This document shows, piece after piece, positions 31,384-39,979 of a stretch of 64,000 bases of DNA. The position numbers and the translations under genes were made by a program. The notes under the pieces were generated by a model. The model saw only the letters and a program-made list of their open reading frames with translations, ran no database searches and was not told the origin of the DNA. The stretch's first letter is position 1; every line of letters begins with the position of its first letter. This stretch comes from Rhodococcus rhodnii NBRC 100604 (GTDB taxonomy: Bacteria > Actinomycetota > Actinomycetes > Mycobacteriales > Mycobacteriaceae), in NCBI RefSeq assembly GCF_001894925.1, contig NZ_BCXD01000011.1, positions 1 through 64,000 on the forward strand, given 5' to 3'.

Positions 31384-34221
31384 TCACTCCCCCACGGCGT
31401 CGTCGCCGAGCCGCAACAGATCGCGGAGCTGGTCGTCGGCCATCTCCGTCACCCAGTTCTCCCCGGCGCCCACCGCGAGCTCGGCGAGCTCGGTCTTCGA
31501 CGCGATCATGTCGTCGATCCGTTCCTCGACGGTGCCGACACACACCAGCTTGCGTACCTGCACGTCCTTGCGCTGACCGATGCGGAACGCGCGGTCGGTC
31601 GCCTGGTTCTCGACAGCGGGATTCCACCAGCGGTCCAGGTGCACGACGTGATTCGCCGCAGTCAGGTTGAGCCCCGTGCCGCCGGCCTTGAGCGAGAGCA
31701 GCATGAGCGACGGGCCGGACGGATCCTGGAACCGCTCGACCATGCCGTCGCGCGCCGACTTCGACACTCCACCGTGCAGGAACGGAACCTCCGTCCCGAA
31801 ACGCTGCGCGAGATACGGCGCGACGAGATCCCCGAACTCGCGGAACTGCGTGAACAGCAACGCCTTGTCGCCCTCGGCCAGGACGGCGTCGAGGGTGTCC
31901 TCGACGAGAGCGAGCTTGCCCGACCGGTGACGGCCGCGGCGCGTGACGGCCGAGCCGTCCTTGAGGAAGTGCGCGGGATGGTTGCACACCTGCTTGAGCT
32001 TCGTCAGCGCGGCGAGCACGGCCCCCTTGCGCGACATCCCCTGCGCGTCGCGGATCGTCGCGAGCATGTCGTCGACGACGGCTTGATACAGCGCCGCCTG
32101 CTCCTCGGTGAGGTTCGCGCGGACCGTCAGCTCCACCTTGTCCGGCAGATCCGCGATGACCGAGGGATCGGTCTTGACGCGGCGGAGCACGAACGGCGCC
32201 GTCACCGCCCGCAACCGGGCCGCCGCGAGCGAATCCTGTTCGCGTTCGATCGGAACGACGAACCGTTTGCGGAACATCGCGTCCGAACCGAGAATCCCCC
32301 GATTCGCGAAGTCGAGAATCGACCGCAACTCGTCGAGCCGGTTCTCGACGGGCGTGCCCGTGAGCGCGACGCGGTGACGCGCCTCGATGCTGCGCGCGGC
32401 CCGTGCCTGAGCGGTGCGCGGATTCTTGATGTGCTGCGCCTCGTCGAGGACGACCCGACGCCACGGCACACCGCGCAGCGACTCGAGATCGCGCACCAGC
32501 AGGTGATACGTCGTCACCACCAGGTGCGCGCCGCCCGCCGCCGCAGCGAACTCGTCGCCGGTCGGCCGGTCGACGCCGTGATGCACGTGCACCGTCAGAT
32601 CGGGAACGAACGTCGCGGCCTCGCGCTGCCAGTTGCCGACGACGGACATCGGACACACCAGCAGCGTCGGGCCGGGCGGCTCGTCGCCGGGGACGTCGTG
32701 CTCGTGCGCGAGCAACGCGAGCAGCTGCACCGTCTTGCCGAGCCCCATGTCGTCGGCGAGGACCGCCCCGAGCCGGCAGCGACTCATGAAGGCGAGCCAG
32801 TCGAGTCCGCGTTGCTGATAGGGACGCAGTTCGGCCCGCAGCGACGGCGGCCGCGGTGTGGGGGCCGGTTCCGCCGCCGGGTCGAGCAGTTCGGCCGCCC
32901 AGCCCGTCGCGCGGATCTCGTCGATCGGCAGGTGGCGCGCGTCGTCGTCGAGCAGGCTCGCGAGCAGGTCGACGATCGCGCGGTCGCCGCTGCCGTGCCG
33001 CTCGGCGACGAAGTGCGCGGCGCGGCCGAGCGTCGCGGGATCGGCCTGCACCCACTCACCGCGCAGCCGCACGAGGCCGCTCTTCGCGTCCGCGAGACGA
33101 CGAAGCTCCGCCTCCGTGAGCACGACGTCGCCGAGCGCGAGTTCCCATTCGTAGTCGACGATCCGGTCGACGCCGACGGTGCGCGACTCCGCCGTCGCGG
33201 GCGACGACGGCGACGAGACCTTCAGCCGCAGCGACGGCGCCACGACCGTCCATGCACGCGGCAGCAGCACGACGACGCCCTGCTCCCGCAGCACCCCGGC
33301 GCCGTGCGCGACGAGATCGGTCACGACCGGCGTCGGCAACAGCAGATCGAGGCTCTGCGGATCGGTGGGGACGTCGCGCAGGCGCGGGTACGCGCGCGCG
33401 GCGTCCTCGAGCCGTCGCACCGCGTGCTCGAGCCGCGCGCGATCACTGCCGCGGAGCGCGACGGGCTCGGGTGCATCACCCTCGTCCTGCAGACACACCT
33501 CGAGCCGCCACAGCGCGTCGTCGGGCCCGGTGCCCTCGTAGGGATCGGCGGCGGGGTCGTCCGGTAGCTCGTCGGGTTCGAGCAGCCGCAACACGAGGGT
33601 CGGCTCGCCGCTCGACAAGCTCGCGCGCCAGCGGTCGAAGGCCTCGCTCGTCGCCGGTGACGCGTCGTCGAACTCGGTGCCGGCCACCAGCGCGCGAAGG
33701 AACGGATGCCGGGCCTGCTCGTCCGGCAGCAGCCGCCGCACGACGGGATCGGTGAGCTCGCGGGTGATGTCGGCGACGACGTCCCGCGCCGGCGCGACGT
33801 CCCGAAGCACCGGTGGCATCGCAGCGGCGAGTTCGGTGGCCCACGCGCGTTGCCGCGCGCCGCCGACGAGCGTGAACCGCGGCCACCACGCGCCCTCCGC
33901 GCGTCGCACCTCGGGTACGACCCTCCCCGCCCGTGCCCAGCGGTCGAGGCCGGTCGCGACGTGCACGAGGTAGCGCAGGTCGGGAGCGACGCGAGGATCG
34001 CCCGGATACAGCGTCAGCAGTGCGTCCGCCGCGGCGTCGGGAGCCAGGGCGAGCGCAGCACGATCGACGGCGTCCGTGTCCGGCGCCTCGCGCACGGCGG
34101 TGCGGACCCGGAAGCGCCGCGCGAGCAACGCGTCGATCGTGGGGTCGATCGCCGTCGGCATCTCGGCGTCGTCGGTCCACAACAACAGACCCGCGCCGGG
34201 TTTCCAGATGCCGTGGAGCAT
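31384..34221 (-). CDS. SNF2-family DEAD/DEAH-box helicase
   Basis: A 945-residue SNF2/HepA-type ATPase. The N-terminal half (about 1-460) is a bacterial SNF2-associated region; the motor follows with Walker A in ADDMGLGKTVQ, motif II DEAQH, TGTPVENRLDEL and, in the C-terminal RecA lobe, SLKAGGTGLNLTAANHV and DRAFRIGQRKDV. Such motors translocate on double-stranded DNA or remodel DNA-protein complexes. The ATG at 34219-34221 gives MLHGIWKPG, the usual start of this family. It forms a two-gene operon with the SWIM protein. I see no methylase or nuclease partner that would make it a known defence system. Confidence 0.93.
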   Translation of the reverse strand: MLHGIWKPGAGLLLWTDDAEMPTAIDPTIDALLARRFRVRTAVREAPDTDAVDRAALALAPDAAADALLTLYPGDPRVAPDLRYLVHVATGLDRWARAGRVVPEVRRAEGAWWPRFTLVGGARQRAWATELAAAMPPVLRDVAPARDVVADITRELTDPVVRRLLPDEQARHPFLRALVAGTEFDDASPATSEAFDRWRASLSSGEPTLVLRLLEPDELPDDPAADPYEGTGPDDALWRLEVCLQDEGDAPEPVALRGSDRARLEHAVRRLEDAARAYPRLRDVPTDPQSLDLLLPTPVVTDLVAHGAGVLREQGVVVLLPRAWTVVAPSLRLKVSSPSSPATAESRTVGVDRIVDYEWELALGDVVLTEAELRRLADAKSGLVRLRGEWVQADPATLGRAAHFVAERHGSGDRAIVDLLASLLDDDARHLPIDEIRATGWAAELLDPAAEPAPTPRPPSLRAELRPYQQRGLDWLAFMSRCRLGAVLADDMGLGKTVQLLALLAHEHDVPGDEPPGPTLLVCPMSVVGNWQREAATFVPDLTVHVHHGVDRPTGDEFAAAAGGAHLVVTTYHLLVRDLESLRGVPWRRVVLDEAQHIKNPRTAQARAARSIEARHRVALTGTPVENRLDELRSILDFANRGILGSDAMFRKRFVVPIEREQDSLAAARLRAVTAPFVLRRVKTDPSVIADLPDKVELTVRANLTEEQAALYQAVVDDMLATIRDAQGMSRKGAVLAALTKLKQVCNHPAHFLKDGSAVTRRGRHRSGKLALVEDTLDAVLAEGDKALLFTQFREFGDLVAPYLAQRFGTEVPFLHGGVSKSARDGMVERFQDPSGPSLMLLSLKAGGTGLNLTAANHVVHLDRWWNPAVENQATDRAFRIGQRKDVQVRKLVCVGTVEERIDDMIASKTELAELAVGAGENWVTEMADDQLRDLLRLGDDAVGE

Positions 34222-34287
34222 GCGTCCAGTCAACCAGTCACCCCCGACGCGCCGCGTATCGCGCCACGAACGCCCGGCCGGTCCCGC

Positions 34288-34293
34288 TAGAGT
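34288..34293 (+). promoter_or_regulatory. -10 element upstream of the small 34383 gene
   Basis: Plus-strand TAGAGT fits TANNNT. It is followed by two copies of CGGAGGAC (about 34303-34310 and 34327-34334). No -35 hexamer stands out. Confidence 0.35.
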
Positions 34294-34382
34294 CCGGCAC
34301 ATCGGAGGACAGGGTCCTGCACCTCGGAGGACGCGGCCTCGTACGGCGGCGACGGCCCTCGCACAGCGACGAAGGAGCACCG

Positions 34383-34700
34383 ATGAGCATCATGATTCAG
34401 GTTCTCGAACAAGGATTCTCGTCGTCGACACCGTGGGAGCAGCGCAAGTACGCCTTCGTCGACGCGGAGCACATGGTGACCGTCCGGCTCGACGGCGCCC
34501 GCGGCGTGTGGCTGGACGGTCCTCGAGCCGGTGAATCACATCAGCTCGCACTGACGGAGGAGGCCTCCGAGTCGATCTACTTCCTGTTGCGGACGCTCGA
34601 GACGATCGCCGAGTGTCGTTCCGAGGGCGGCTCGTGGCTCATCGGGCACGACGGCCGCACGCTCGCGTCGATCTCGGCGTCGCCACTGCCGTTCGTGTGA
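34383..34700 (+). CDS. Hypothetical protein
   Basis: A 105-residue soluble protein without a recognised family. It is rich in acidic and polar residues, with no signal peptide or membrane helix; the middle contains MVTVRLDGARGVWLDGPRAG and the C-terminus GGSWLIGHDGRTLASIS, suggesting a small beta-rich fold. The ATG follows GAAGGAGCACCG, a strong ribosome-binding site. It is divergent from the SNF2 gene and lies 60 bp upstream of the HNH nuclease gene. Confidence 0.75.
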   Translation: MSIMIQVLEQGFSSSTPWEQRKYAFVDAEHMVTVRLDGARGVWLDGPRAGESHQLALTEEASESIYFLLRTLETIAECRSEGGSWLIGHDGRTLASISASPLPFV

Positions 34701-34760
34701 CCCGGCGTGTCGGTGGCGGGGGCGATACTCTCCCCACACCGTCGAGCGCCGGGGGGACGC

Positions 34761-35708
34761 ATGCGGGAGAAGTGGTATCGGCTCGGTCCGGGGGCACGGC
34801 TGCTGGCCGCGATCGCAGCGGGAGTCGTGCTCGTGCTGTTCGTGGGGGTGATCGTCGACCGCTCGACGGTGCCGCCCGCTCTCGGCAGCCCTGCTCGCGC
34901 CGAGATAGAGGGGTTGCTCGCGGCCGTCGCCGTCGTCCCGGATCGACCGCGCCCCGGGGGTTACGAGCGTTCCTGTTCCGGCGGCGACGGGTGCGTTTTC
35001 GGGCCGGCGTGGACGGACGCCCACGGCGCGCCGGGTGGGCGCGACGGCTGCGACACCCGCAACAACGTACTCGCGCAGACCCTCACCGACGTGCAGTTCG
35101 TTCCGGGCACATCGTCGTGCGTCGTGGCCGCGGGAACCTTCACCGATCCCTACTCCGGCGCCCTCACGACCTTCGATCGCAGCACCTCTCGCGAGGTCCA
35201 GATCGATCACGTCTATCCGCTCGCCGCCGCCTGGGACATGGGCGCGTGGCAGTGGAGTTCGGCGAAGCGCGTCGAGTTCGCGAACGACATCGCAGTCGAA
35301 CTGCTCGCCGTCGGTGCGCGCGACAATCGCGACAAGGGAGACGCGACTCCGTCCGACTGGCTGCCACCCGATCCCGCGATGCACTGCTTCTATGCGGGCA
35401 AATACCTCACGGCCGCGGTCGCGTACGGGCTCCCGATCACCGATGCCGACCGCGCGGTGCTCTCCCGCGTCGCTCGCCGGTGCCGCGTCACTGGACGCGC
35501 AGTGTGCGCGAGTGCCAGCCTGTCGCGCCGTCCGGGATCGGGTCGACGCGCTCCTCGGGCTGCGTGGCGCCGCTCAGATCGGTCGCGCGGACCTGCAACA
35601 TGTGCGTTCCGGGAGCCGCGTCCCACACCCAGCTCCACTGCCGCCACGTGTCGATCGAGTACTGGGGTGCGAGGGTCGCGAGCTGCCACGGCCCCTCGTC
35701 CACCCTGA
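34761..35708 (+). CDS. Membrane-anchored HNH (GmrSD C-terminal/DUF1524-like) nuclease
   Basis: The protein starts with a short basic N-terminus and a membrane or signal segment (about 11-32, ARLLAAIAAGVVLVLFVGVIV), then an extracytoplasmic domain ending in the HNH motif VQIDHVYPLAAAWDMG, the conserved RVEFANDI and ELLAVGARDNRDKGDATPSDWLPP. Family members normally end soon after the segment LSRVARRC, near base 35484. Here the frame stays open for about 74 more residues, running 221 bp antisense into the convergent molybdopterin oxidoreductase gene; that Arg/Ser-rich tail looks non-native, so the ancestral stop seems lost. A secreted nuclease role is inferred from family and topology. Confidence 0.82.
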   Translation: MREKWYRLGPGARLLAAIAAGVVLVLFVGVIVDRSTVPPALGSPARAEIEGLLAAVAVVPDRPRPGGYERSCSGGDGCVFGPAWTDAHGAPGGRDGCDTRNNVLAQTLTDVQFVPGTSSCVVAAGTFTDPYSGALTTFDRSTSREVQIDHVYPLAAAWDMGAWQWSSAKRVEFANDIAVELLAVGARDNRDKGDATPSDWLPPDPAMHCFYAGKYLTAAVAYGLPITDADRAVLSRVARRCRVTGRAVCASASLSRRPGSGRRAPRAAWRRSDRSRGPATCAFREPRPTPSSTAATCRSSTGVRGSRAATAPRPP

Positions 35709-37020
35709 CCTCGACGCGCTCGATTCCGCGATGCTGCGCCCATGCCGTGCCCGCGACGGTGACGGGTCCCGCCGCGACCGGGCCGCTCGCACTCGGCGAC
35801 TCGATGCGCGACGCCGTCTTGATCGGCGCCTGCTCGCCCCACCCGCGCTGCGTCCAGTAGGCCTGGGCCCGATCGAATCTCGTGAGCTCCCAGTCGACGA
35901 CCCACTTGGTCGCCGAGACGAAGCCGTAGAGCCCGGGGACGACCTGCCGCACGGGGTACCCGTGTTCGAAGGGCAGCGGTTCGCCGTTCATCGCGACGGC
36001 GAGCATCGCGTCTCGGCCGTCGGTGAGCACCTCGACAGGCGTGCCCGCGGTGAACCCGTCGGACGACGTCGACAGCAGCATGTCGGAATCGGGAGCGACG
36101 CCGACCTCGTCGAGCAGGCTCGCGATCGGGAATCCGATCCACGTGGCGTTGCCCGCGAGATTTCCTCCGACCTCGTTGGACACGCACGAAAGCGTGACGA
36201 CGCGCTCGATCATGTCGCGTTCGACGAGATCGTCCCACGTGAGCGTCAGTTCGCGGTCCACCATGCCGTGGATCCGCAGCTGCCACTCGTCGGTCGTGAG
36301 TCGCGGCACCGACAGGGCGGTGTCGATCCGGTAGAACTCGGCGTTGTCGGTCACGAACGTCGTTGCACCGTCGACGTTCACACCGTCCGGGATGGGCGGC
36401 GCGGGTGACGTCGGAGTCGGCAGCCGGAGCGAACCTCGGTTCGCCACCGCCTCCTGGGCGCGGGACGCGACGGTGCGTCCCACGGCCACCGCTGCTGCTG
36501 CGACGACGACCGCACCGCCGGCGATCGCGAAGAACGCCCGCCGACTCGGACCGGCCGGCGTGTCCGTCTCGGCCGCGGCCGACGCGGATCGCGGCGCCCG
36601 GACGAGAAGCCGCAGCACGATGATTCCCGCCGCGACGCCGACGATCGTCGGCAGCGCCCACACCGCGCTCGCACCGGGGCGAGCCAGTGCCGCGTAGACA
36701 CCGACGGCGCCGAGCACGACGAAGATCGCCGTCCCCCACGGCCACCGTCGTCGCTCGAACACACCGGCCACGACGGCCGCGAGCGCGATGAGCACACCCG
36801 TCCCGACGAACAGCGCCGTCTTGTCGTTCGTGCCGAAGGTGTCGATCGCGAACTCGCGCGCCCACGCCGGACTTCGGTCGACGGTGGTCGATGCGACGGC
36901 GAGGAACGGAGCCGAGTCGGGGTCGATCGCCGCGGCGACGAGCTCGCCGACACCGAGGGTCAGGGCCGCTGCAGCGAGCCCACCGATCGCACCGCGGATC
37001 ACTGCGGCAGGTCTCGTCAT
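35488..37020 (-). CDS. Molybdopterin-dependent oxidoreductase (sulfite oxidase-like)
   Basis: A 510-residue protein with four N-terminal membrane helices (about 10-31, 70-88, 97-113 and 120-140), then a twin-Arg-like SRRAFFAIAGG before another hydrophobic stretch, and an extracytoplasmic sulfite oxidase-type Mo domain. The cofactor ligand is Cys279 in VTLSCVSNEVGG, and the C-terminal Mo-cofactor dimerisation domain ends at 35488. The substrate is unknown; sulfite oxidase is only the nearest named family. The ATG has a GAGGAGAG ribosome-binding site. It converges with the HNH nuclease gene, whose tail overlaps it, and is divergent from the shikimate dehydrogenase-like gene. Confidence 0.9.
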   Translation of the reverse strand: MTRPAAVIRGAIGGLAAAALTLGVGELVAAAIDPDSAPFLAVASTTVDRSPAWAREFAIDTFGTNDKTALFVGTGVLIALAAVVAGVFERRRWPWGTAIFVVLGAVGVYAALARPGASAVWALPTIVGVAAGIIVLRLLVRAPRSASAAAETDTPAGPSRRAFFAIAGGAVVVAAAAVAVGRTVASRAQEAVANRGSLRLPTPTSPAPPIPDGVNVDGATTFVTDNAEFYRIDTALSVPRLTTDEWQLRIHGMVDRELTLTWDDLVERDMIERVVTLSCVSNEVGGNLAGNATWIGFPIASLLDEVGVAPDSDMLLSTSSDGFTAGTPVEVLTDGRDAMLAVAMNGEPLPFEHGYPVRQVVPGLYGFVSATKWVVDWELTRFDRAQAYWTQRGWGEQAPIKTASRIESPSASGPVAAGPVTVAGTAWAQHRGIERVEVRVDEGPWQLATLAPQYSIDTWRQWSWVWDAAPGTHMLQVRATDLSGATQPEERVDPIPDGATGWHSRTLRVQ

Positions 37021-37118
37021 CGTGCTCTCCTCGCGTTCCGGACCGTTCCGTACGTCACACTCGCGGAGGGATTCGGATCCGCTGCCCCGAGTGGATGGGA
37101 CCGGGCCGCTGCGCTGGG

Positions 37119-37124
37119 TATCGT
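37119..37124 (+). promoter_or_regulatory. -10 element of the shikimate dehydrogenase-like gene
   Basis: Plus-strand TATCGT ends seven bases before the ATG, with no Shine-Dalgarno sequence between, suggesting a leaderless transcript. Confidence 0.4.
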
Positions 37125-37131
37125 CGGCACG

Positions 37132-37956
37132 ATGAGCGAGGACTTGCGCGTTCACCTCGACCGGGACACCACGCTGTGCATCTCGTTGTCCGGTCGTCCC
37201 AGCAACATCGGGACGCGATTCCACAACTACCTGTACCGCGAGCTGGGGCTGAACTACGTCTACAAAGCCTTCACGACTGCCGATCTCGCGGGCGCGGTGA
37301 CGGGAATCCGCGCACTCGGCATCCGCGGGGCGGGAGTCTCGATGCCGTTCAAGGAAGCCGTCATCGACCTCGTCGACGAACTCGATCCGTCCGCCGCGGC
37401 GATCGACTCCGTCAACACGATCGTGTCCGACGACGGCAGGCTGCGCGCGTACAACACCGACTACACGGCGGTCCGGTCGCTGCTGGAGGGCGTCCCGCAG
37501 GACGCGAGTGTCGCCGTCGCGGGCAGCGGCGGCATGGCGAAGGCGGTGGTCGCCGCACTCCACGCGCACGGCCTGCGCGACGGAACGGTCGTCGCCCGCA
37601 ACGACGTCACGGGACCTGCGCTCGCACGCCGGTACGACTTCGCGTGGGAGCCCGAACTCGGGGGCCGCCGTCCCGACGTCCTGGTGAACGCGACGCCGAT
37701 CGGGATGGCGGGCGGCCCCGACGCATCGGCCCTGCCGTTCTCGCTCGATGCCGTCGAGTCGGCGACGACGGTGTTCGACGTCGTCGCCATGCCGTCCGAG
37801 ACACCGCTGCTGAAGGCCGCGGCCGCGGCGAACAAGACGGTGATCTCGGGGGCGTCGGTCATCGCGCTACAGGCAGCGGAGCAGTTCGCGCTCTACACGG
37901 GTGTGCGGCCCACCGACGAGCAGATACGGCGCGCATCGACCTTTTCCCGGGAGTAG
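37132..37956 (+). CDS. Shikimate 5-dehydrogenase-like protein
   Basis: A 274-residue AroE-fold protein. The substrate-binding N-terminal domain has SLSGRPSNIGTRFHNYL (residues about 18-34), the catalytic Lys in GVSMPFKEAV and the Asp in YNTDYTA; the NADP-binding domain has the loop VAGSGGMAKAVV. The family binds shikimate or quinate, but the first motif departs from the standard SxSxxPxxHN, so this is probably a paralogue with another or broader substrate rather than the main AroE. No other aromatic-pathway gene is nearby. Confidence 0.88.
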   Translation: MSEDLRVHLDRDTTLCISLSGRPSNIGTRFHNYLYRELGLNYVYKAFTTADLAGAVTGIRALGIRGAGVSMPFKEAVIDLVDELDPSAAAIDSVNTIVSDDGRLRAYNTDYTAVRSLLEGVPQDASVAVAGSGGMAKAVVAALHAHGLRDGTVVARNDVTGPALARRYDFAWEPELGGRRPDVLVNATPIGMAGGPDASALPFSLDAVESATTVFDVVAMPSETPLLKAAAAANKTVISGASVIALQAAEQFALYTGVRPTDEQIRRASTFSRE

Positions 37957-38002
37957 ACGGACGTGGCGTGGGTCGACGGGCGCGGTCTGTGCGGGCCTCG
38001 GG

Positions 38003-38029
38003 TTGTCCACAGGTCCGTGGTTATCCCCA
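38003..38029 (+). promoter_or_regulatory. DnaA box-like pair upstream of the DUF222-HNH gene
   Basis: TTGTCCACA (38003-38011) equals the actinobacterial DnaA-box consensus, and TTATCCCCA (38021-38029) is a second near match 18 bp later in the same orientation. They lie upstream of the promoter of the DUF222-HNH gene. Two boxes alone do not make a replication origin; a regulatory role is possible. Confidence 0.45.
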
Positions 38030-38045
38030 GCTGCGGAAACGAGTC

Positions 38046-38074
38046 TTGTGTCGAACGGATATTCGAACTAGCTT
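38046..38074 (+). promoter_or_regulatory. Promoter of the DUF222-HNH gene
   Basis: TTGTGT (38046-38051) and TAGCTT (38069-38074) are separated by exactly 17 bp. The -10 ends six bases before the ATG at 38081, so transcription should start at the start codon and the mRNA would be leaderless. Confidence 0.65.
38051..38066 (+). promoter_or_regulatory. LexA (SOS) box
   Basis: TCGAACGGATATTCGA matches the actinobacterial LexA operator TCGAAC-N4-GTTCGA at 11 of 12 defined positions. It lies between the -35 and -10 hexamers, the position where a repressor would block RNA polymerase. Confidence 0.7.
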
Positions 38075-38080
38075 TGTCGC

Positions 38081-39391
38081 ATGGGGTCGGGGGATTCACA
38101 CACAGCACACGGCGTAGACGCCGCGGGCGTCGAGCCGTGGCAGCTCGGTGACGCCGAACTGTCCACCACGGTGCTGGACGTGTCGCGGCAGATCGAGGCG
38201 TTGCAGGCCCGGCGGATCACACTGATGGGCGAGCTCGCCGACCGTGGCCTCGCGACCGCAGCCGGCTACCGCGACGCCGGGGCCTGGCTCGCGGCCCACA
38301 CGATGCTCGAAATCGGTGAGGCACGCGACGTCACAGCGCTGGGAACAAGCCTACGAACCGAGCCCGAGATCGCCGCTGCCGTTGCCGAACAGCGGATTTC
38401 ACCGCGGCACGCGAGCATGCTGTGCGCGTTCTTCGACACGCCGCCGTCGCTGCTCGCAGCGCTGGCGGACACCGACCCGGACGAACACGCGAACGTGATT
38501 ACGGCCTGCCGGGATGCGCTGTTGGCCGCCGCAGCGCCTGGTCCGGAGACCGCGACGAAGTCGGTACGCACCGCGATCGAGACACTGCGGGCGCGCCTCG
38601 ACATCGACACCGACGGCCCGACGACCCGTGAACGCGAGGACCTCAACACGTTCACCCTCTCGAACACTCTGAACGGCAGGGTCGTGCTGCACGGCGACTT
38701 CGACGCCCTGTCCGGTGAGATTCTGTCGACGGCTCTGTCGAAGCTGTCGGCACCGCGGCCCGCAGCGGACGGGACGCGTGATCCGCGCTCCGCCGGGCAA
38801 CGCCGCGCGGACGGACTCATCGAGATCTGCCGACGCCACCTCGACACCGGCGGCAACGGGCACGAAGCCGCCGAGAAACCCCACGTCACCGTCCTCATCC
38901 ACCAGCGAGACCTGAAAGCACAGCCGCAGGACCACGACGAGCGGGTGAGCGTGTCCGTCACCGCCCTACTCGACGGCATCGGTCTGCCCTGGATGCCGTG
39001 GGGCGGCACCCTCACACCCGAGACCGCACGGGCCGTCGCATGCGACGCGCACGTGACACCGGTGATCATCGACGACCACGGCGTCCCACTGAACATGGGC
39101 CGCACCACCCGTCTCGTCACCCCAGCACAACGCCGAGCACTCACCGTCCGCGACCGCGGCTGCGCGTTCCCGACCTGCACAGCACCCGTGAGCTGGTGCG
39201 AAGCACACCACATCACCCACTGGGCCGACGGCGGACCCACCGACCTCGACAACACAGTCCTGTTGTGCGGCAAACACCACCGGCATGTTCACCACAGCAA
39301 CTGGCGAATCGTCCCGACACCACGAGGGCGACCGAGGTTCGAGCCGCCGGGCGTCGCGCCACCGGGCACACCCGTGATCGCTACTGCCTGA
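38081..39391 (+). CDS. DUF222 and HNH endonuclease domain protein (13E12 family)
   Basis: A 436-residue protein with an N-terminal DUF222 region (about 20-300) and a C-terminal HNH nuclease domain with a zinc-binding CAFPTC and EAHHITHWADGG...LLCGKHH. It belongs to the 13E12 repeat family, amplified in Mycobacteriales genomes. Function is not established. Some family genes in M. tuberculosis have LexA boxes, and this one has a LexA-like box inside its promoter, pointing to DNA-damage induction. The ATG coincides with the predicted transcription start. It converges on the macrodomain gene, with a hairpin at the junction. Confidence 0.9.
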   Translation: MGSGDSHTAHGVDAAGVEPWQLGDAELSTTVLDVSRQIEALQARRITLMGELADRGLATAAGYRDAGAWLAAHTMLEIGEARDVTALGTSLRTEPEIAAAVAEQRISPRHASMLCAFFDTPPSLLAALADTDPDEHANVITACRDALLAAAAPGPETATKSVRTAIETLRARLDIDTDGPTTREREDLNTFTLSNTLNGRVVLHGDFDALSGEILSTALSKLSAPRPAADGTRDPRSAGQRRADGLIEICRRHLDTGGNGHEAAEKPHVTVLIHQRDLKAQPQDHDERVSVSVTALLDGIGLPWMPWGGTLTPETARAVACDAHVTPVIIDDHGVPLNMGRTTRLVTPAQRRALTVRDRGCAFPTCTAPVSWCEAHHITHWADGGPTDLDNTVLLCGKHHRHVHHSNWRIVPTPRGRPRFEPPGVAPPGTPVIATA

Positions 39392-39407
39392 TCGCCGATC
39401 AGGGCAG
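39384..39407. terminator. Hairpin at the DUF222-HNH/macrodomain convergence
   Basis: CTGCCTGATC (39384-39393) pairs with GATCAGGGCAG (39397-39407) with one bulged G and a three-base loop. It spans the HNH stop codon between two convergent genes and lacks a T-tract. It is probably a bidirectional terminator. Confidence 0.5.
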
Positions 39408-39411
39408 AGCG

Positions 39412-39930
39412 CTATGCCTCGAGCGCGCGCCGCAGCGCACTCGCTGCGACTCCGTCGAACGCCACCAACGTCACGGAGTCGAGCGCGGTGGCCGAATCGC
39501 CGAACTCGGCGATCGCGGCCACCGCCCGACGTGCGGCGTCGTCGACCGGCCAGCCGTAGACCCCCGCCGAGATCAGCGGAAAGGCGATCGACCCCGCGCC
39601 GAGTGCTTCGGCGACCCGCAGGCTCGAGATGTAAGCACTGCGCAGCGTGGCCGAACGATCCTCCGATGCCGAGTACACCGGGCCCACCGTGTGGACGACC
39701 CACCGCGCGGGCAGCTCGCCCGCCGTGGTCGCGACGGCGTCGCCGGCCGCGAGGCCGTCGGGGTGGGTCGTCGCGCGGAGTTTCTTCGTCGCCTCGAGGA
39801 TCGCGGGACCGCCCGCGCGGTGGATCGCGCCGTCCACGCCGCCACCGCCGAGCAGCCCCGAGTTCGCGGCGTTGACGACGACGTCGGTCTCGATCCGGGT
39901 GATGTCGCCCTGCACGACCTCGATGCGCAT
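39412..39930 (-). CDS. Macrodomain protein (O-acetyl-ADP-ribose deacetylase-like)
   Basis: A 172-residue single macrodomain that probably binds or hydrolyses ADP-ribose derivatives. It shows MRIEVVQGDITRIETDVVVNAAN (start), the Gly-rich loop GGGGVDGAIHRAGG and the second loop PLISAGVYGWPVDDAARRAV, matching the YmdB/Af1521-type enzymes. No ADP-ribosyltransferase toxin is adjacent, so an ADP-ribose metabolic or repair role is more likely than toxin-antitoxin function. Confidence 0.93.
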   Translation of the reverse strand: MRIEVVQGDITRIETDVVVNAANSGLLGGGGVDGAIHRAGGPAILEATKKLRATTHPDGLAAGDAVATTAGELPARWVVHTVGPVYSASEDRSATLRSAYISSLRVAEALGAGSIAFPLISAGVYGWPVDDAARRAVAAIAEFGDSATALDSVTLVAFDGVAASALRRALEA

Positions 39931-39979
39931 GTTTCGACTGTGTCACGCGCGCAGCGGTGGCGTCAGGCCTCGCGGCCGA

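Noticed and set aside
30607-34221. SNF2-SWIM pair as a DISARM-like phage defence system
   Set aside because: No DNA methylase, DUF1998 protein or phospholipase-type partner is present; the neighbours are ordinary metabolic or regulatory genes.
38003-38029. DnaA-like boxes considered as a replication origin
   Set aside because: Only two boxes, no A/T-rich unwinding region and no dnaA, dnaN or gyr genes nearby.
38081-39391. DUF222-HNH gene as a mobile element
   Set aside because: The family is multi-copy in related genomes, but no terminal inverted repeats, target-site duplication or transposase was seen here.
39412-39930. Macrodomain as antitoxin of an ADP-ribosylating toxin pair
   Set aside because: No DarT-like or other ADP-ribosyltransferase gene lies next to it; the neighbours are a convergent HNH gene and a secreted protein.
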